A program made the translations under genes and the position numbers. Of a stretch of DNA of 64,000 nt, positions 62,944 to 64,000 are shown piece after piece; position 1 is the stretch's first letter; the number at the start of each line of letters is the position of its first letter. Under the pieces are notes generated by a model that worked only from the letters and a program-made list of their open reading frames with translations, made no database searches and was not told where the DNA came from. Source of the DNA: Bradyrhizobium sp. 4 (GTDB taxonomy: Bacteria > Pseudomonadota > Alphaproteobacteria > Rhizobiales > Xanthobacteraceae). The DNA lies in the NCBI RefSeq assembly GCF_023100905.1, contig NZ_CP064687.1, positions 124,001-188,000 of the forward strand, given 5' to 3'.

Positions 62944-63336
62944 ATGCCATTTTTACGGTTCGATTTGATCGAGGGACGAAGTGATGCGGAGATCCAACGG
63001 CTTTTGGATGTCACTCACGAAGTTCTGGTCGAAACGCTCCACGTGCCGCCCCGCGACCGCTATCAGGTGGTGCATCAGCACCCCAAGTCCAGCATCGTCG
63101 CGCTTGACACAGGTCTTGATATCAATCGGACCGATAAATTGGTCATGTTGCAGTTGACGAGCCGACCGCGCGACAAGGCGTCCAAATTGGAGTTTTATCG
63201 CGTCCTGGCCGAGAGGCTGTCGTCGTCCTGTGGAGTAGCGCCAACTGACCTCATGATAAGCTTCGTGATCAATGCGGACGAAGATTGGTCATTCGGCATG
63301 GGACGAGCCCAGTTCGTTACCGGCGAGTTACACTAG
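62944..63336 (+). CDS. Tautomerase-superfamily protein
   Basis: A 130-residue protein from the ATG at 62944, which leaves Pro as the N-terminal residue after Met removal, as the catalytic base of the 4-oxalocrotonate tautomerase superfamily requires: PFLRFDLIEGRSDAEIQRLLDVTHEVLVETL. Later blocks VPPRDRYQVVHQHPKSSIVA and RPRDKASKLEFYRVLAERLSSSCGVAPTDLMISFV are those of the 125-130-residue MSAD/CaaD-like members. It may tautomerise or hydrate an unsaturated keto-acid intermediate. The open frame starts 40 codons earlier but without similarity. Preceded by the shared palindrome. Confidence 0.87.
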   Translation: MPFLRFDLIEGRSDAEIQRLLDVTHEVLVETLHVPPRDRYQVVHQHPKSSIVALDTGLDINRTDKLVMLQLTSRPRDKASKLEFYRVLAERLSSSCGVAPTDLMISFVINADEDWSFGMGRAQFVTGELH

Positions 63337-63478
63337 GCCTGGAGCAAGTTTCCCGCAGTGTTGATGCAGGGAACCGACCCCGCCGGCCCGCACCGAGCCG
63401 AGACGCCTGCCTCGCCCATGAACGGAAACGCGTTGTCCCGTTCGACTGACATAAGCGATTCGGGGCCGGAATTGCCGC

Positions 63479-63799
63479 TTGGCTGCGGATTTCCTCCCCC
63501 AGAAGGCCAACAAGATTTCTCCTTGCTTTCCCAAACCCAGGTTGGCAGCGTACAATTCCGCCGCTGAACACCTTCGCGAACTAGGTGCCGCTCTGGCGCA
63601 ATTCGATTTTGCTCGGGTTCGCACCCCCGCAGAAATGTCGGTCTCATTAGCGGTGCTGGAAGCAGCCGATTGCTGCATCGGGGCCATTATGCGCGACCTT
63701 GATGGTGCGTCCGCAGCTGGACCGATCATTGAGCTGTCGCGGGATCTGTCGCATTCTATTCAGGATGCACGCGACAGGTTCGCTTCAAGCGGGCTTTAA
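63479..63799 (+). CDS. Possible small protein of unknown function
   Basis: A 106-residue frame from TTG at 63479. The C-terminal 75 residues look protein-like: AAEHLRELGAALAQFDFARVRTPAEMSVSLAVLEAADCCIGAIMRDLDG and IIELSRDLSHSIQDARDRF, helical with regular heptads. The first 30 residues do not, and no good start or ribosome binding site is seen, so it may be a 5'-truncated gene. No family recognised. Confidence 0.35.
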   Translation: MAADFLPQKANKISPCFPKPRLAAYNSAAEHLRELGAALAQFDFARVRTPAEMSVSLAVLEAADCCIGAIMRDLDGASAAGPIIELSRDLSHSIQDARDRFASSGL

Positions 63800-64000
63800 T
63801 TCCATTACACGTCAAGAGCTGCTTACGAATGAACAGCAGCGGTGGACCAGTCAGGTCGGTGTCCCAGAAGCGCAGCGCAACCCGGGTGGCTGAGCCGACG
63901 GCATCTCCGGCGAAGTCGTCAGCATCCTGCCTCGATCAAGAAGGTCGTGAGCAACGTGGGCAACTATGTGACGTCGGCAGCCCGCGGCGATTGACGAGCA
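63800..64000. other. Window end, nothing assigned
   Basis: The last 200 bases have a plus-strand frame open from 63829 to the window edge, without a recognisable product. Confidence 0.35.

Overview
The window looks like chromosome of a Bradyrhizobium-type alphaproteobacterium (order Hyphomicrobiales). This rests on the gene families, not on any species marker: a rhizobial ICE-type replication/transfer module (Toprim primase, DUF2493, DUF736, RepA, DUF2840, TraF, relaxase-DUF3363, TraG, CopG), IS66 and IS110 elements typical of that group, and GC-rich catabolic genes with many LysR regulators. No rRNA, tRNA or CRISPR array was recognised, and there are no nod, nif or fix genes.

Region 1 (1-18.9 kb) is a decaying integrative and conjugative element or plasmid-derived module. 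It keeps an apparently intact primase, DUF2493 protein, DUF736 protein, excisionase-like HTH, RepA with iteron-like repeats, DUF2840, TraF, lytic transglycosylase, TraG and a CopG protein. Its ParB is a 5' stub, no parA is seen, the relaxase has one in-frame stop, and no trb mating-pair genes follow traG. The regulatory block (a QseC-like repressor divergent from a DUF2285 QseM-like gene, then an FseA-like DUF2285 gene) survives with only the repressor intact. The element is probably immobile, or mobilisable only in trans.

Region 2 (18.9-36.9 kb) is mostly gene debris and insertion sequences: an IstB fragment, an IS110-family element nested in an IS3-family element, a PcfJ-like pseudogene joined to a nitrilase 3' fragment, a complete IS66 element, and an IS110 remnant. 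Between them lie intact genes of unknown function (a Gly/Pro-rich membrane-anchored protein at 22.2-23.1 kb and a four-gene group at 26.9-30.9 kb) and an intact Fic-domain protein.

Region 3 (36.9-63.4 kb) is almost fully intact and catabolic. In order: a DUF485/ActP-type carboxylate symporter; a nitrate/sulfonate-type ABC importer; a LysR regulator; a sulfite-oxidase-fold molybdoenzyme; a nitrilase; an acyl-CoA ligase remnant; a glutathione S-transferase; a flavin split-barrel protein; a CoA-acylating semialdehyde dehydrogenase; two LysR regulators; a nitronate monooxygenase; an MFS carrier; a LivKHMGF-type importer in one operon with an aldoxime dehydratase; a third LysR; a methyl-accepting chemotaxis protein; and a tautomerase. 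Aldoxime dehydratase plus nitrilase give aldoxime to nitrile to carboxylate plus ammonia. Nitronate monooxygenase releases nitrite from nitronates. The semialdehyde dehydrogenase and symporters would handle carbon skeletons. I read this as a locus for sensing, importing and using C-N compounds such as plant aldoximes or nitriles. An identical 15-bp palindrome lies upstream of both the chemoreceptor and the tautomerase and suggests shared control there.
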